Assembly: GCF_031851795.1 (NCBI RefSeq)
Contig: NZ_CP134696.1
Coordinates: 5,952,001 to 6,016,000 of the forward strand
DNA length: 64,000 bases
Source: Pontibacter sp. G13
Lineage (GTDB): Bacteria > Bacteroidota > Bacteroidia > J057
Direction: 5' to 3'
Below the pieces are notes generated by a model. It saw only the letters and a program-made list of their open reading frames with translations. It ran no database searches and was not told the origin of the DNA. This document shows positions 40,372 through 49,702 of this stretch, piece after piece. The translations under genes and the position numbers were made by a program. Numbering within the stretch: the first letter of the stretch is position 1; every line of letters begins with the position of its first letter.

Positions 40372-41055
40372 TTACCAATCGAATACAAACCCCTTGCCGT
40401 GGATATTTTCGATACGGATGGATGGATCTTGAGCGAGATATTTTCGAAGTCGAGAAATGAAGACATCCATACTTTTGCGGCTGAATTCGTCCGCATCTCC
40501 CCAGATTTGCTGCAAGGCCAGTTTTCGGGGAAGAAGTTTGCCACGGTGGGAGCAAAGCAGCGTGAGTAATTCGGTTTCTCTCCCGGTCAGTTTCCGTTCT
40601 TTATCTGGGTGAATGAGTTGGAAGCGTTGGGGAAGGAATTGGTATTGCCCGATGCGAAATTCGTCGAATTGGGCTTCTCTCGTTCTTTGGGTTTGTGCCA
40701 ATAAAGCGTTGATTTTGGCGACTAGCAACTCCTCGTCGATGGGTTTGGTGAGATAGTCGAATGCTCCCAATCGAAAGCCCTTCAATGCATCCACCTTGAG
40801 CGATCTCGCTGTCAAAAACACAAAGGGGAGTGCGGGGTGCTGTGACCGGACGATTTGGGCGAATTCGAACCCGTTCATCCCCGGTAAGGTGATGTCCAAC
40901 AGGGCCAGCGCAAAAGATTGATTGGCCAAAATCTGGGTAGCCTCCTCGGCAGATTTCACCCAAGTCACCTGAAAATCCTGTATGTCCAAATAGCTGGAAA
41001 GGATGTAGCCAAAGCTCTGGTCGTCTTCAAGCAGTAGGATGTGTGGATGGCTCAT
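40372..41055 (-). CDS. OmpR-family response regulator
   Basis: A 227-residue two-component regulator. The receiver has LLLEDDQS (acidic pocket), Asp54 in LALLDITLPGMNGFEF, and the conserved Lys in YLTKPID. The C-terminal winged helix (IGQYQFLPQ.. LTGRETELLTLL ... RKLALQQIWGDADEFSRKSMDVFISRLRKYL) binds DNA. The start overlaps the stop of the sensor kinase gene by 4 nt, so they are coupled. The regulon is unknown. Confidence 0.95.
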   Translation of the reverse strand: MSHPHILLLEDDQSFGYILSSYLDIQDFQVTWVKSAEEATQILANQSFALALLDITLPGMNGFEFAQIVRSQHPALPFVFLTARSLKVDALKGFRLGAFDYLTKPIDEELLVAKINALLAQTQRTREAQFDEFRIGQYQFLPQRFQLIHPDKERKLTGRETELLTLLCSHRGKLLPRKLALQQIWGDADEFSRKSMDVFISRLRKYLAQDPSIRIENIHGKGFVFDW

Positions 41056-42395
41056 AATTGGATGATCATTTCGCAGCCTGAGGAAGTCAGTGAATTCAGC
41101 CGAATGCTCCCTCCTTGCATCTCGAGTAGTTTGCGGACATGCGATAGCCCAATGCCAAATCCTTTGCCGCGATAGGAATTTCTTGCTTGTCCTCTATAAA
41201 ACGAATCGAAGATTTTCGGGGCATGCTCAGGCTCGATTCCAGGCCCATTGTCAGAAAAGCGGATTTCTACTGCATCCGTCAATTGCAGAACGTGAATCTG
41301 AATCTTTACCCCGGTTCCTCCATACTTCAGGCTGTTGTCCAGAAGGTTGGCTAAGCAGGTTTCCAGATGCTCCGGGTCGGTCCAGAGCATCAGATCTTCA
41401 GGGCAATCCCATCGGGTTTCGGCTTCATGTGCCGCCAGATGAGCCCGTCTCCTCGTGAGAAAATCTTGGAGGAATTCCGCGAGAAAAACCTGTGAAGGTT
41501 CAAATGGCAAATCCCCATGGTCGAGCAATGCGTGATTCAGCAATTGATCGACTTGTTCTTCCAGTTGCCAGCTTTCTCGCTCGATCAGATCGTGATATTG
41601 CTCGCTTTGCTTCATATCCTCCGTTTGTCGCAGAATTCGATTGGCGAGCCGAATGGAACTGATGGGGGTTTTGAACTCGTGGGTCACCTGATTGAAAAAA
41701 TCTTCCTTGACTTGGTGCAGATGCTTGGAGCGGGCCAACTGCCTAAGCACATAAAAGAACAATGCTATCACAATTCCCAGCAGGAGGACATTGACCACAA
41801 ATAGCCAAAGCAGTGATTGAATAGCGCCTGTAGTCAAGTCCGGCGCATACCAAACCATCCAGAGGATCTCGTCTTCGGGTCTGTTGAGCCGGTCCATAGC
41901 AGAATAGTACTGAAACTCGGAGATTCCATTCAATCGTTTGCCGAACTCCTGATCTGATTCGTCAGGCCGCTGCATGGTGCCTTTGGGAGCAACCGAAATC
42001 GAAATGATGCAACTCATACAAGCTCGAATATCGGACATTCGCAGGGCCTCGATAGAGGACGGATGCGGGGTGGAAATATGATCAGCTCCGAGGCTGAATC
42101 CCACATGGACGGGTACTTGCCATCCTTGCGCATGCACAGCAGAGTCTACCAATGACTGGACCTGTTGAAGCAACTGTGGCTGGGTCTGGATGGAATCCCC
42201 ATGAAAGGCCAAATGGTCCAATCCATTCACGTGGAGTGCGACCTCGGGGATCATCCGTTTGAGGGCCATCTGAATTTCGGACTTCCGGAACGCTACGGTT
42301 TGGGCCAGCCAATATCCTTGCAGTCCCACCAGAAAGAAGAGGATGCCTCCAGCTATCCATGCAATTCTTCTGTCAAATCGAGGCGTCAGATTCAT
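41052..42395 (-). CDS. Sensor histidine kinase
   Basis: A 447-residue membrane kinase partner of the regulator. TM1 about 12-31, TM2 about 192-216, with a periplasmic sensor of about 160 residues between and no HAMP domain. The sensor part has a CxxC pair (Cys126, Cys129 in RACMSCI). The H-box is His239 in NQVTHEFKTPISSI; N box NLLDNSLKYGG; G boxes DNGPGIE and GKGFGIGLS. Being anchored by two helices with no HAMP is typical of Bacteroidota kinases. The signal is unknown. Confidence 0.93.
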   Translation of the reverse strand: MNLTPRFDRRIAWIAGGILFFLVGLQGYWLAQTVAFRKSEIQMALKRMIPEVALHVNGLDHLAFHGDSIQTQPQLLQQVQSLVDSAVHAQGWQVPVHVGFSLGADHISTPHPSSIEALRMSDIRACMSCIISISVAPKGTMQRPDESDQEFGKRLNGISEFQYYSAMDRLNRPEDEILWMVWYAPDLTTGAIQSLLWLFVVNVLLLGIVIALFFYVLRQLARSKHLHQVKEDFFNQVTHEFKTPISSIRLANRILRQTEDMKQSEQYHDLIERESWQLEEQVDQLLNHALLDHGDLPFEPSQVFLAEFLQDFLTRRRAHLAAHEAETRWDCPEDLMLWTDPEHLETCLANLLDNSLKYGGTGVKIQIHVLQLTDAVEIRFSDNGPGIEPEHAPKIFDSFYRGQARNSYRGKGFGIGLSHVRKLLEMQGGSIRLNSLTSSGCEMIIQL

Positions 42396-42552
42396 AGCGC
42401 CAAATTACGAAATGCGCGTACTTCTCGCCGGACGTTAAGTTTTCATTCGTCCTTTTTGCCAATCATTGGGGTTTCTTCGCTTTGCAACCACCCATTGACG
42501 ATCGGATGAATCGGTAATTGCCCGCATCATTTACCCATAACCGAACAAGAAG

Positions 42553-43275
42553 ATGAGAGCATTCATCCTAAGTATGATCATGATTGGCGGATCGCTACTA
42601 TCCGTTTGGGGACAAACCTCAGATTATGGGCTCAAGAAGCCTGTAAGCGAGTTGGAGATCCAATTGATCCAAGGCATGTTTCAACGCATATTGGAGACTG
42701 ACCAGCAGTGCCGCAAGTATGCCGCGTCGAATACCTTGGACGACCGTATTCTGGCGCAGCTGGATTCTGCCGGAGAAGCTGGGGGGCTAGAGGGGTACAT
42801 TCAATTTCAGGAATCCCTCCATCTGGAACTTCCCAAATCTGTGGAGGACTCACTCTGGAAGGTTCAGCACCAACTGGATTTACAGAATCATCTCGCCCTC
42901 CGTGGAATTTTCGAAACGTATGGCTATTTGCCAGAGGAAATCACGGGAGAATTGGACTATCTGCAGCTATTGGTTTTGATGCATCCTCCCTGCGAATGGG
43001 ATGTCAGAACCTACTTGGAAAGCTACGCCGAGCTGTTTCGGGATGAGGTGAAAGCTGGACGAATGCCTGCCAAGACGTTCGCATCCTTTTATGATAATCA
43101 GCTTGGCAAAATTTTGCGTGAGCCTCAGCTTTATGGAACGAATGAGGTATATAGCCGTGAGACAGGCAAGATCGGACCGCCAGTCATTGCCGATCTGGCC
43201 CAGAGTAATGCGGCTCGGGCGGAGATTGGGTTGCCGCCTTTGACCGAAGGAGAATATCAGCTGGCCGAGGAGTAG
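42553..43275 (+). CDS. Secreted protein of unknown function (DUF6624-like)
   Basis: A 240-residue exported protein. The signal ends SVWGQ (about residue 21). The mature part is mostly helical (MFQRILETDQQCRKYAAS; LHLELPKSVEDSLWKVQHQLDLQNHLALRGIFETYGYLPEE). It has LVLMHPPCEWDVRTYLESYAELFRDEVKAGRMPAKTFASFYDNQL, then REPQLYGTNE near the end. That last stretch resembles DUF6624 proteins, but from memory only. Role is unknown. It is divergent from the kinase gene. Confidence 0.6.
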   Translation: MRAFILSMIMIGGSLLSVWGQTSDYGLKKPVSELEIQLIQGMFQRILETDQQCRKYAASNTLDDRILAQLDSAGEAGGLEGYIQFQESLHLELPKSVEDSLWKVQHQLDLQNHLALRGIFETYGYLPEEITGELDYLQLLVLMHPPCEWDVRTYLESYAELFRDEVKAGRMPAKTFASFYDNQLGKILREPQLYGTNEVYSRETGKIGPPVIADLAQSNAARAEIGLPPLTEGEYQLAEE

Positions 43276-43895
43276 TCAACCCTGCCATCAATGGAGTGCT
43301 TTCAGAGACTCGAATCAGTGGAATACTGCGAATCTCTGGAGGCGCTTTGTTAGGATAGTCATTCTGGCGAATACAGGCCCTGACCCACTTAGAGCTCCAT
43401 CCTTTTTCCATCCCAACAGAGCTATTGCCTGAGCTTGGTTCCGCATTCGCAGTAGGTACTTTCGTCGTAGAAGCATAGCCTTTCAGCTATGAAAAAGAAA
43501 GATACGTTTCCAAAATGTATGGGCCTGAGGCTGAATGGGTTTTGTGTTGATTGTCAATGGCTTGTGGTGAATTTGTGGGCGAGTGATAAGGGTCGAGTTC
43601 CAAAAGTCAGGAGATTTCCTTTTGGGAAATATTGGGAACGGGGCTGTGAAAATGATTGAGGCATCTCTTAACAAGAAATGAAATATGCAGATAGATCGAT
43701 TTTGAATAGTGTTAGGTGGATCGAACTATTATAAAATTTGGATATATGTGATATTTAAATGAAATATTGTTAATATCGAATTAATTGGTAAGTCAAACCA
43801 TCCTGAAAGTAATCTTTTGGTTTTTCGCCAGAAGCGTTCAAAGTGCTTCATTTTCAGGAAACTGTAATTCTCATTTTCGCATTAACCGAGTTTTC
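43276..43895. other. AT-rich intergenic region, no gene seen
   Basis: 620 nt between two plus-strand genes. The last ~200 nt are AT-rich and may hold the promoter of the T9SS protein. A small hairpin CATAGC/GCTATG lies at 43474-43491. No RNA gene is recognised. Confidence 0.45.
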
Positions 43896-45374
43896 ATGAA
43901 ACGTGCTGTTTCTCTTCTTTGGGCTGTCATTTGGATAGCTCCAGTGGGACTGTTTGCCCAACTTATTCAATCGCCTACCCAGGCGGATAATCCCCTTCCA
44001 GTATCGCTGTCCATGCCTGCTGCGAATACCTCCATTGATTTTTCGGAGTATACGTCTAGCCAGTTTGATCTTGTGATGGTGGCCTACGATGATTTTCAAT
44101 CGCATAAATATGAGGTGCAGTGGATTGCGCCGAATGGGGCATCATTTTCTCACATCAGCAGGCCCGGGGTCGATCCTGATGCTCAATTCTTCGCAAATGC
44201 GGACGTAGCCTTTGTTGCCTATCAAGACCTCAACGCAGGGTCTATCATCAAAATAGACCAATACGCGCTACAGACTAGCCCGCTCCAATACAACTTGGAC
44301 AAGACTTTTACGGTCGGACCAGGTCGTTACCCCAATCTGGACATCAACAAAGATGGCAATGGGGTCATCACTTGGGAAGAGGCGGGTGAAATCTGGGTTG
44401 CCTCCTTTTACACGCCAGTATTAGGGCCTCCAGTAAGTATTGGACCTGGAATTCATCCAGACGTGATCTTGGCGGATGACGGACAGACTGTCGTCCTCAC
44501 CTATGTGGATGGAGGCGAATTGTTCATCATTCAGATGGATTATACGAGCCTTACAATGGGGACCTATTCGATGATCCACATGGATGTCGAAAGCCCATGG
44601 GTTTATTTCATGTATCCTCGGATTGCGGCTTCCAGACAGGGGACCTATTTGACTCCGCTAGATTTTACGGTAGTGGCCGAGGACGTATTCAACCCTACAG
44701 AAACCCGACTTGTGGCATATACCTATCAAGGAGGGGCACTTGCAGGGGATTATGAGGTGAGTGCCGGAATGACCGCCTGCCTCCATCAAAGACCAGTCGT
44801 CGCCTATCAGGAAGATGAAATCCTCTTCGCATGGTCCGCCGACTACAACGGCTGTAGCTTTTCATTGATGCCTCCCAATGGTCACTTTCAGGATGTGTTG
44901 TTTGCCCAGTACGATGCCAATACTCTGACCAATACTTTGGGAGGAGATCTCATTGAGATCAACCAAGCGCAAGGCCCCTTTTTCCATCGAAATGTATCCA
45001 TTGCCAGTCGTCCGGATGGGTTTGGTGCCTACACGACTCCGGAAGACGGCATTGTCTATTCTGATGCGGCAGAGCTGTATTGGAAGCGCAGAACCTCTGG
45101 TGGCGCTTATCGGAAAGCCGCTGAAGCAATGCCTCGGGTTCAGATTCTCGGCAATCCGATCTCCGAAAGCCTCCTGTTGAGCTATCCAGAGGAGGAAGAA
45201 CCTGAGATTCTTCTACTCAACCTCATGGGGCAGGAAATCAATCTCGCAGGCATGTTGTCCCATCGCGACGGTCTGGCTCGTGTACATACCGTAGATCTTG
45301 CGGCTGGAATCTATACGGTAGTTTGCCGATTTGCTGACGGTGAGACTGAGACCCATCAGGTCATTCGCCGATAA
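43896..45374 (+). CDS. Secreted T9SS-sorted protein
   Basis: A 492-residue exported protein. From ATG 43896 (MKRAVSLLWAVIWIAPVGLFAQ) the signal peptide is clean; the 37 upstream codons are not credible. The body is beta-strand rich with repeated strand units (VSIGPGIHPDVILADDGQTVVLTYVDGGELFII; RYPNLDINKDGNGVITWEEAGEIWVASFY), like WD/Kelch-type or beta-propeller blades. The C-terminus is a T9SS-type sorting domain (VQILGNPISESLLLSYP ... GIYTVVCRFADGE). The role is unknown; probably a surface or released protein. Confidence 0.75.
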   Translation: MKRAVSLLWAVIWIAPVGLFAQLIQSPTQADNPLPVSLSMPAANTSIDFSEYTSSQFDLVMVAYDDFQSHKYEVQWIAPNGASFSHISRPGVDPDAQFFANADVAFVAYQDLNAGSIIKIDQYALQTSPLQYNLDKTFTVGPGRYPNLDINKDGNGVITWEEAGEIWVASFYTPVLGPPVSIGPGIHPDVILADDGQTVVLTYVDGGELFIIQMDYTSLTMGTYSMIHMDVESPWVYFMYPRIAASRQGTYLTPLDFTVVAEDVFNPTETRLVAYTYQGGALAGDYEVSAGMTACLHQRPVVAYQEDEILFAWSADYNGCSFSLMPPNGHFQDVLFAQYDANTLTNTLGGDLIEINQAQGPFFHRNVSIASRPDGFGAYTTPEDGIVYSDAAELYWKRRTSGGAYRKAAEAMPRVQILGNPISESLLLSYPEEEEPEILLLNLMGQEINLAGMLSHRDGLARVHTVDLAAGIYTVVCRFADGETETHQVIRR

Positions 45375-45398
45375 CCATCATGCACTTTGAACAAATTC

Positions 45399-45434
45399 AA
45401 GGCCCCGTTTCCATGTTTGGATCGGGGCCTTTGT
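45399..45434 (+). terminator. Intrinsic terminator of the T9SS protein gene
   Basis: AAGGCCCCG pairs perfectly with CGGGGCCTT (9 bp) across a 15-nt loop; TTTGTGG follows. It starts 25 nt past the stop. Confidence 0.75.
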
Positions 45435-45474
45435 GGTAGAGAAACTAGTTGTTGAAATCAGAGATGGAGGTGCT

Positions 45475-46485
45475 TCAGTTGACCGTGTACCGCACCAGCA
45501 CCCAGTTGTCTAGGACCAAATTGCTGGTCCAGATGAATCGGGCATCATGAGCCCCATTGTCAAATACATCGGTGAAATTGGCGTATGCAGGATCACTCTC
45601 CAGCCCGACGGTGGCATTGCTGAATTCGATGGCACTCGGCCAATCCGAGTCGTCAAATCCTTCCGTTTCCCAATTCTCGGGGACATTCCAATGTAGCCCA
45701 TAGAAACCAGCACCTTGGTCCGTTCCTTCGGTACTGCATGCCGAGGTGTTTCGGACGCTTCCTTGTTCAGAGGGACATTCCAAATCTTGGATGGGGGAAA
45801 TGTAGTAGACCTGTGCGTGCCAAGCTGCGTCGGATTTTGCAACAAAAGCGCCGGTCGAATCTTGAAAATAGGCCACCATCCCTCCATCTCCGGGTTGGTA
45901 GCGAGTACCCCCATTTTCCTCGGACCCCAGCCCGAGGTTTTCCTCCCAATCCACCAAGGACATGGCCAGTGTGAATGGACGATTCACCCGAAATTGGACG
46001 ATATGAGAATTGAACGGCGTGTAGGGAATGGCATCTTTCCCAACCTGGACACCATTGACATAGAGCTCGAAGTAGTTGTCTGTCAGGATGAACCCAGTGA
46101 TTACTTCCCCACCTTCATCGACCGTGATGATGTCGTCATCTCTCAATTTGTCCAATGCTTGCTGAGTATTGCTGTTGGGAGCATCGTCAGGATGATAGAG
46201 ATCTGAGGCGGTGGGAAATTGGCGGTTGGAAAACTCCACATCGGCAGGAACTGTCCAGTTCTGGAATCGCAGGGAAGTGATGATTCCCAGTGGGGCGTTC
46301 CTCGTGCCTTGTGGGTATATGTTTCGGTTGGTAGCAGTGCCAATCCCTTGTGTCACCGAGCCTGTTCCGCTGTAATTGACGTCTTCGGGAATGGTGTACC
46401 CATTGTCATCGGTTCGACAGCCATTCAATAGAATAATCAGGCATGCCAAAGCGAAGGTGAGGGCATAGTTGTGCAAACGATGCAT
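45475..46485 (-). CDS. Putative lipoprotein of unknown function
   Basis: A 336-residue protein with a lipoprotein signal ending LLNGC (Cys22-23). The mature part is beta-rich; NYFELYVNGVQVGKDAIPYTPFNSHIVQFRVNRPFTLAMSLVDWEE recalls the galactose-binding-like jelly roll. The end has many Trp and Asp (HWNVPENWETEGFDDSDWPSAIEF, which is typical of discoidin-like sandwiches: DDSW) and FIWTSNLVLDNWVLVRYTVN. It may bind carbohydrate at the surface, but no catalytic motif is seen. Monocistronic. Confidence 0.65.
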   Translation of the reverse strand: MHRLHNYALTFALACLIILLNGCRTDDNGYTIPEDVNYSGTGSVTQGIGTATNRNIYPQGTRNAPLGIITSLRFQNWTVPADVEFSNRQFPTASDLYHPDDAPNSNTQQALDKLRDDDIITVDEGGEVITGFILTDNYFELYVNGVQVGKDAIPYTPFNSHIVQFRVNRPFTLAMSLVDWEENLGLGSEENGGTRYQPGDGGMVAYFQDSTGAFVAKSDAAWHAQVYYISPIQDLECPSEQGSVRNTSACSTEGTDQGAGFYGLHWNVPENWETEGFDDSDWPSAIEFSNATVGLESDPAYANFTDVFDNGAHDARFIWTSNLVLDNWVLVRYTVN

Positions 46486-46596
46486 ATAGGTTGATTTAGG
46501 TTAGAGGTTGACCCCTGAACCGCAAATCAGCCGAATGGTTTACATGAATGCATGGGGATTGGCACTGCTTCTCGTGCTTACAGGGAGGGAAGATGA

Positions 46597-47202
46597 CTAT
46601 GGCTTCAAGCTATCAGGTAGTGCTTCCCAATACTCCTGTGCCCAAGTTCCCAAGGGGATGTCATCGACCATGACTTCATCTACAATGGCCGTGCCTTGAT
46701 GGATTCGCACAATGGCATAGGTATTTCGGATGGAATCTCGGTTGGCCGCCCGAAAGGCTTCCTCAGCGATGGGAGCGATTGATTCCTCCATGTAGAATTG
46801 ATCGAAGGGATAGTCAAATTGAAGGGTGTAGGTCGAATCCCAATTTCGCTTATAGGTAATTTCAGTTTTCAGAAAGGCTTCAGTATCTGCCGGAGGAATC
46901 GAATCAGCTGATACGATCTTGGCGAAGCCTTGAGCGTCAACTTCAAAGGATAGGTAATAGGCCTCCCCATATTCGTAGGCCTCAAACTCTTCGGCAGTGG
47001 GTTGGAACCTGTCTTCACTAAAATTCAGCCACACGTATCTCCCGCGGAAGGGATCGACCGGATCGATCGGCTCAGTCTTGAATTTGTAGGAAACGCCTTG
47101 TACGAGTACTTGTTCTCGGTTCCAGATCATCTGGGCCGGGACGAATAGCTGTGCGAGGGCGACAAGCCCAAATATGGCAATGATTATTTTACTTGGCTTC
47201 AT
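46597..47202 (-). CDS. GDYXXLXY-domain membrane protein
   Basis: A 201-residue protein. One N-terminal helix (IIAIFGLVALAQLFVPAQMI) anchors it; the rest should lie outside the membrane. It carries the signature in variant form, PVDPFRGRYVWLNFSEDRF (the domain is named for GDYVALRY-like residues; here GRYVWLNF), and a second small repeat, STYTLQFDYPFDQFYMEE. These proteins usually occur with DUF2157 proteins, as here: the start overlaps the DUF2157 gene end by 14 nt. Function of the pair is unknown. Confidence 0.85.
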   Translation of the reverse strand: MKPSKIIIAIFGLVALAQLFVPAQMIWNREQVLVQGVSYKFKTEPIDPVDPFRGRYVWLNFSEDRFQPTAEEFEAYEYGEAYYLSFEVDAQGFAKIVSADSIPPADTEAFLKTEITYKRNWDSTYTLQFDYPFDQFYMEESIAPIAEEAFRAANRDSIRNTYAIVRIHQGTAIVDEVMVDDIPLGTWAQEYWEALPDSLKP

Positions 47203-48472
47203 GGTGCTTGGGGGTTTTAATCATCCGATAATTGGCAACGAAAAATCCGATTCCCACTCCGAGGAACAGTAGGCCCTTTAGAATGAAACTGAGGCTGTCA
47301 TCGAAGAAGCGAATCCCGACCAGAATGGCAATCGACACAAGCCCGTAATTCATCGTAAGGAGATGATTCTCCCGAGCCCCTTTGAGGGTGTAGGCGATTC
47401 CTACGGCCAATACCATCGCACTCATGATCCAGTGCATGAAGGGAACTTCCAGCAGGAATAGGTATGCCAAAAAGGAAGGAATGATGGTGGCGGCCAGAAT
47501 GGGAATTTCCCGTACGCCTTGTTTGCGGTAAATGACATACAGGATTCCTGCCCAGAGCAACGACAGAGCCCCGATCGTCAACCATACAGGGATATTCTCT
47601 GCATCCCACCGATGGGTCCATCCATGATTGGGGCCCCAAAATTCGCTGGCACACCCTATAAACAACAAGATCCACGTCCCGATACTTCCCACAACTCGGT
47701 AGGCATTGGAACGGATCAGCGTTTGCTCAAAAATGGGCAAGTGACCGATCAGATGGAAGATTCCCACTGCGAACAAATACACGGCAACCGTCCAGCCACT
47801 GATCGGAGGAATGGTGGCAATCATGATCATCACTGCAAGTGCCCAAAACCAATGGTGGAAAACTGTGAAGTTGCTGTTGAAACGATCGCGAATTTGCCAG
47901 AGATAATAAGGCAAAAGCGCCGCCATCATCCCCCAAAAACCCCATGTCATCTGTTCTCGGTCAAACTCGTAGCCAACGATACAACCATAGTACACAGCTC
48001 CTCCGATGCATAGTAGCGAAAGCATGGAAGATCGCATCACGTAAACCATCGGAATACACAGCAGCATCCATGTCAGGAGATAGCTCTCCATGCTTCCGGG
48101 AAGGTTGTAGATCTGTCCTACGAGGGCGATAGACGAACCCACCGCACAGAATAAGGCGGTGGCAGCTCCCTCACGCCAACCCATCAGGTCAGGTTTCCGG
48201 ACGATGGCATACAAGCTCAGCAGTTGGGCGATCAACAAGGGAATGAACGCGAAGCTGGTCTGGACTCCTCGACCGAGGGACTCCCAGTTGTGGGCGATGA
48301 GCAGAATGCCCCCCGCACCCACCAGCAATCCTCCCAGAATGCCAAAGGCTGTAAACAGGCGATTGTTGCCGATAGGGGCCCGCTGGTGGTAATATTGCTC
48401 GATCTGGTTGGCGGTATCCTGATCGAGAATGCCCGCTTGGATCAGATCTTTTGTGTCTATTCGAATTTTCAT
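47189..48472 (-). CDS. DUF2157 membrane protein
   Basis: A 427-residue polytopic protein with about 12 transmembrane segments. The N-terminal cytosolic helices (LIQAGILDQDTANQIEQYYHQR) and the FGILGGLLVGAGGILLIAHNWESLGRG segment are typical of DUF2157. It overlaps the GDYXXLXY gene by 14 nt, which supports the family pairing. No enzymatic motif is present. It may be a membrane-scaffold or stress-response protein; unproven. Confidence 0.88.
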   Translation of the reverse strand: MKIRIDTKDLIQAGILDQDTANQIEQYYHQRAPIGNNRLFTAFGILGGLLVGAGGILLIAHNWESLGRGVQTSFAFIPLLIAQLLSLYAIVRKPDLMGWREGAATALFCAVGSSIALVGQIYNLPGSMESYLLTWMLLCIPMVYVMRSSMLSLLCIGGAVYYGCIVGYEFDREQMTWGFWGMMAALLPYYLWQIRDRFNSNFTVFHHWFWALAVMIMIATIPPISGWTVAVYLFAVGIFHLIGHLPIFEQTLIRSNAYRVVGSIGTWILLFIGCASEFWGPNHGWTHRWDAENIPVWLTIGALSLLWAGILYVIYRKQGVREIPILAATIIPSFLAYLFLLEVPFMHWIMSAMVLAVGIAYTLKGARENHLLTMNYGLVSIAILVGIRFFDDSLSFILKGLLFLGVGIGFFVANYRMIKTPKHHEAK

Positions 48473-48528
48473 GGGATTGGGGTGAATATATCAAAGTCCC
48501 GAAAATTACGGATAAAAGCAAGTCGCGG

Positions 48529-49374
48529 TTATCGTTGGGGGTTCTGGGAAGGGGCGGGGGTTTCGTCGGTCTGACTACGGATCATGCCGCCGATAAACAT
48601 CTGCATAATGCGTATTCGGATACTTCTGGGGGCGGCATTGAGGGCCCAAACGATCACTTTCGAGAGGATGCCGGGATTGACCACGCCGTCCCGCCCAAGC
48701 GATTCGAGGATCTCTTCGGAAATATCCTCGGGCTTGCTGGAATACTTCAATTGAAGGTGCGCCCGCTTGACAAATCCAGAATTGATAGGGCCGGGAACTA
48801 CCGAGAGAATATCGATTTTTCGGTGGCGCAATTCCACCCTGAGACTTTCTGCCAATGATTGGACGTAAGCCTTGGTAGCGGCGTACTGGGCTGTATGCGG
48901 GGAGCTTTGATAGGCTAGGAGGGAGCTCATGAAGATTATTCCACCTCGGCCCATTTCCAGAAATCGGTGGGTGAAATGATGGGCAATGGTCCCGACTGCC
49001 TCACAATTGAGCCTGACCATCGAGAGATTTTCCGAAAGATTGGAATCAGAAAAATCCCCGAATGCCCCAAAACCTGCCGCCTGCACCACCAACCCGATTT
49101 CCAGAGATTCGGACTCCAACAGAAGGGTTTGCAAAGATGGGTGATCGGTGAGATCCGTCTTTACGGCACGGATTTGTATGCCAAATTGTGCTCGCCAAGC
49201 CTGATCCAATGCCGCCAATTTGTCCCCGTTTTTGGATACCAATAGGAGATTGAATCCTGCCTCACCCAAGAGACGAGCCAGCACCCGACCTACTCCAGAT
49301 GTCGCCCCGGTCACCATTGCCCAAGGACCATATTTGCTCCTCAACCTCGATTGTTCCTTATCAGAAAGTCCCAT
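48529..49374 (-). CDS. Short-chain dehydrogenase/reductase
   Basis: A 281-residue NAD(P)H-dependent oxidoreductase with a classic Rossmann fold. TGATSGVG (residues 22-29) binds the cofactor. The catalytic set is present: Ser150/151 in IIFMSSLLAY, Tyr164 and Lys168 in YAATKAYVQSL. PGPINSGF follows. The C-terminal ~50 residues form an extension (SKVIVWALNAAPRSIRIRIMQMFIGG) with amphipathic character, so it may be membrane-associated like other long SDRs acting on lipids. Substrate is unknown. Confidence 0.9.
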   Translation of the reverse strand: MGLSDKEQSRLRSKYGPWAMVTGATSGVGRVLARLLGEAGFNLLLVSKNGDKLAALDQAWRAQFGIQIRAVKTDLTDHPSLQTLLLESESLEIGLVVQAAGFGAFGDFSDSNLSENLSMVRLNCEAVGTIAHHFTHRFLEMGRGGIIFMSSLLAYQSSPHTAQYAATKAYVQSLAESLRVELRHRKIDILSVVPGPINSGFVKRAHLQLKYSSKPEDISEEILESLGRDGVVNPGILSKVIVWALNAAPRSIRIRIMQMFIGGMIRSQTDETPAPSQNPQR

Positions 49375-49702
49375 GATGATGCTTTGTCAAAAAGAATCGT
49401 AGGATTTCGACTGCGAAATGATCCGAATTGTTTTCCAAAGGGGTAAGGGGAATCGGTGCCAAGGATGATGTGGAGGTCTATTTTGGCATGACCATTTGCG
49501 CGGGCGGGTTTACAATTGCACGCTATTTGGCACCAAGACTGGGAAAGAAGTAAGGGGGACAGATATTACCAGTGTTAGTGAAATTTATGGATAATATTCT
49601 CTTCATGATTATCAGATAATTGGTAGATTGAAACCACTTTTCTTCCCAATAGGCTGATACGATTAATTATTAACAGTTTTACCTACTAACAACCTCTTCG
49701 GT
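49375..49702. other. Intergenic region between divergent genes, no gene seen
   Basis: About 330 nt between the SDR gene and the plus-strand tail-fibre-like gene. The right half is AT-rich, as expected for a promoter. No repeats or RNA genes are recognised. Confidence 0.4.

Noticed and set aside
41052-41055. Frameshift between the kinase and regulator genes
   Set aside because: The 4-nt ATGA overlap is ordinary translational coupling; both proteins are complete.
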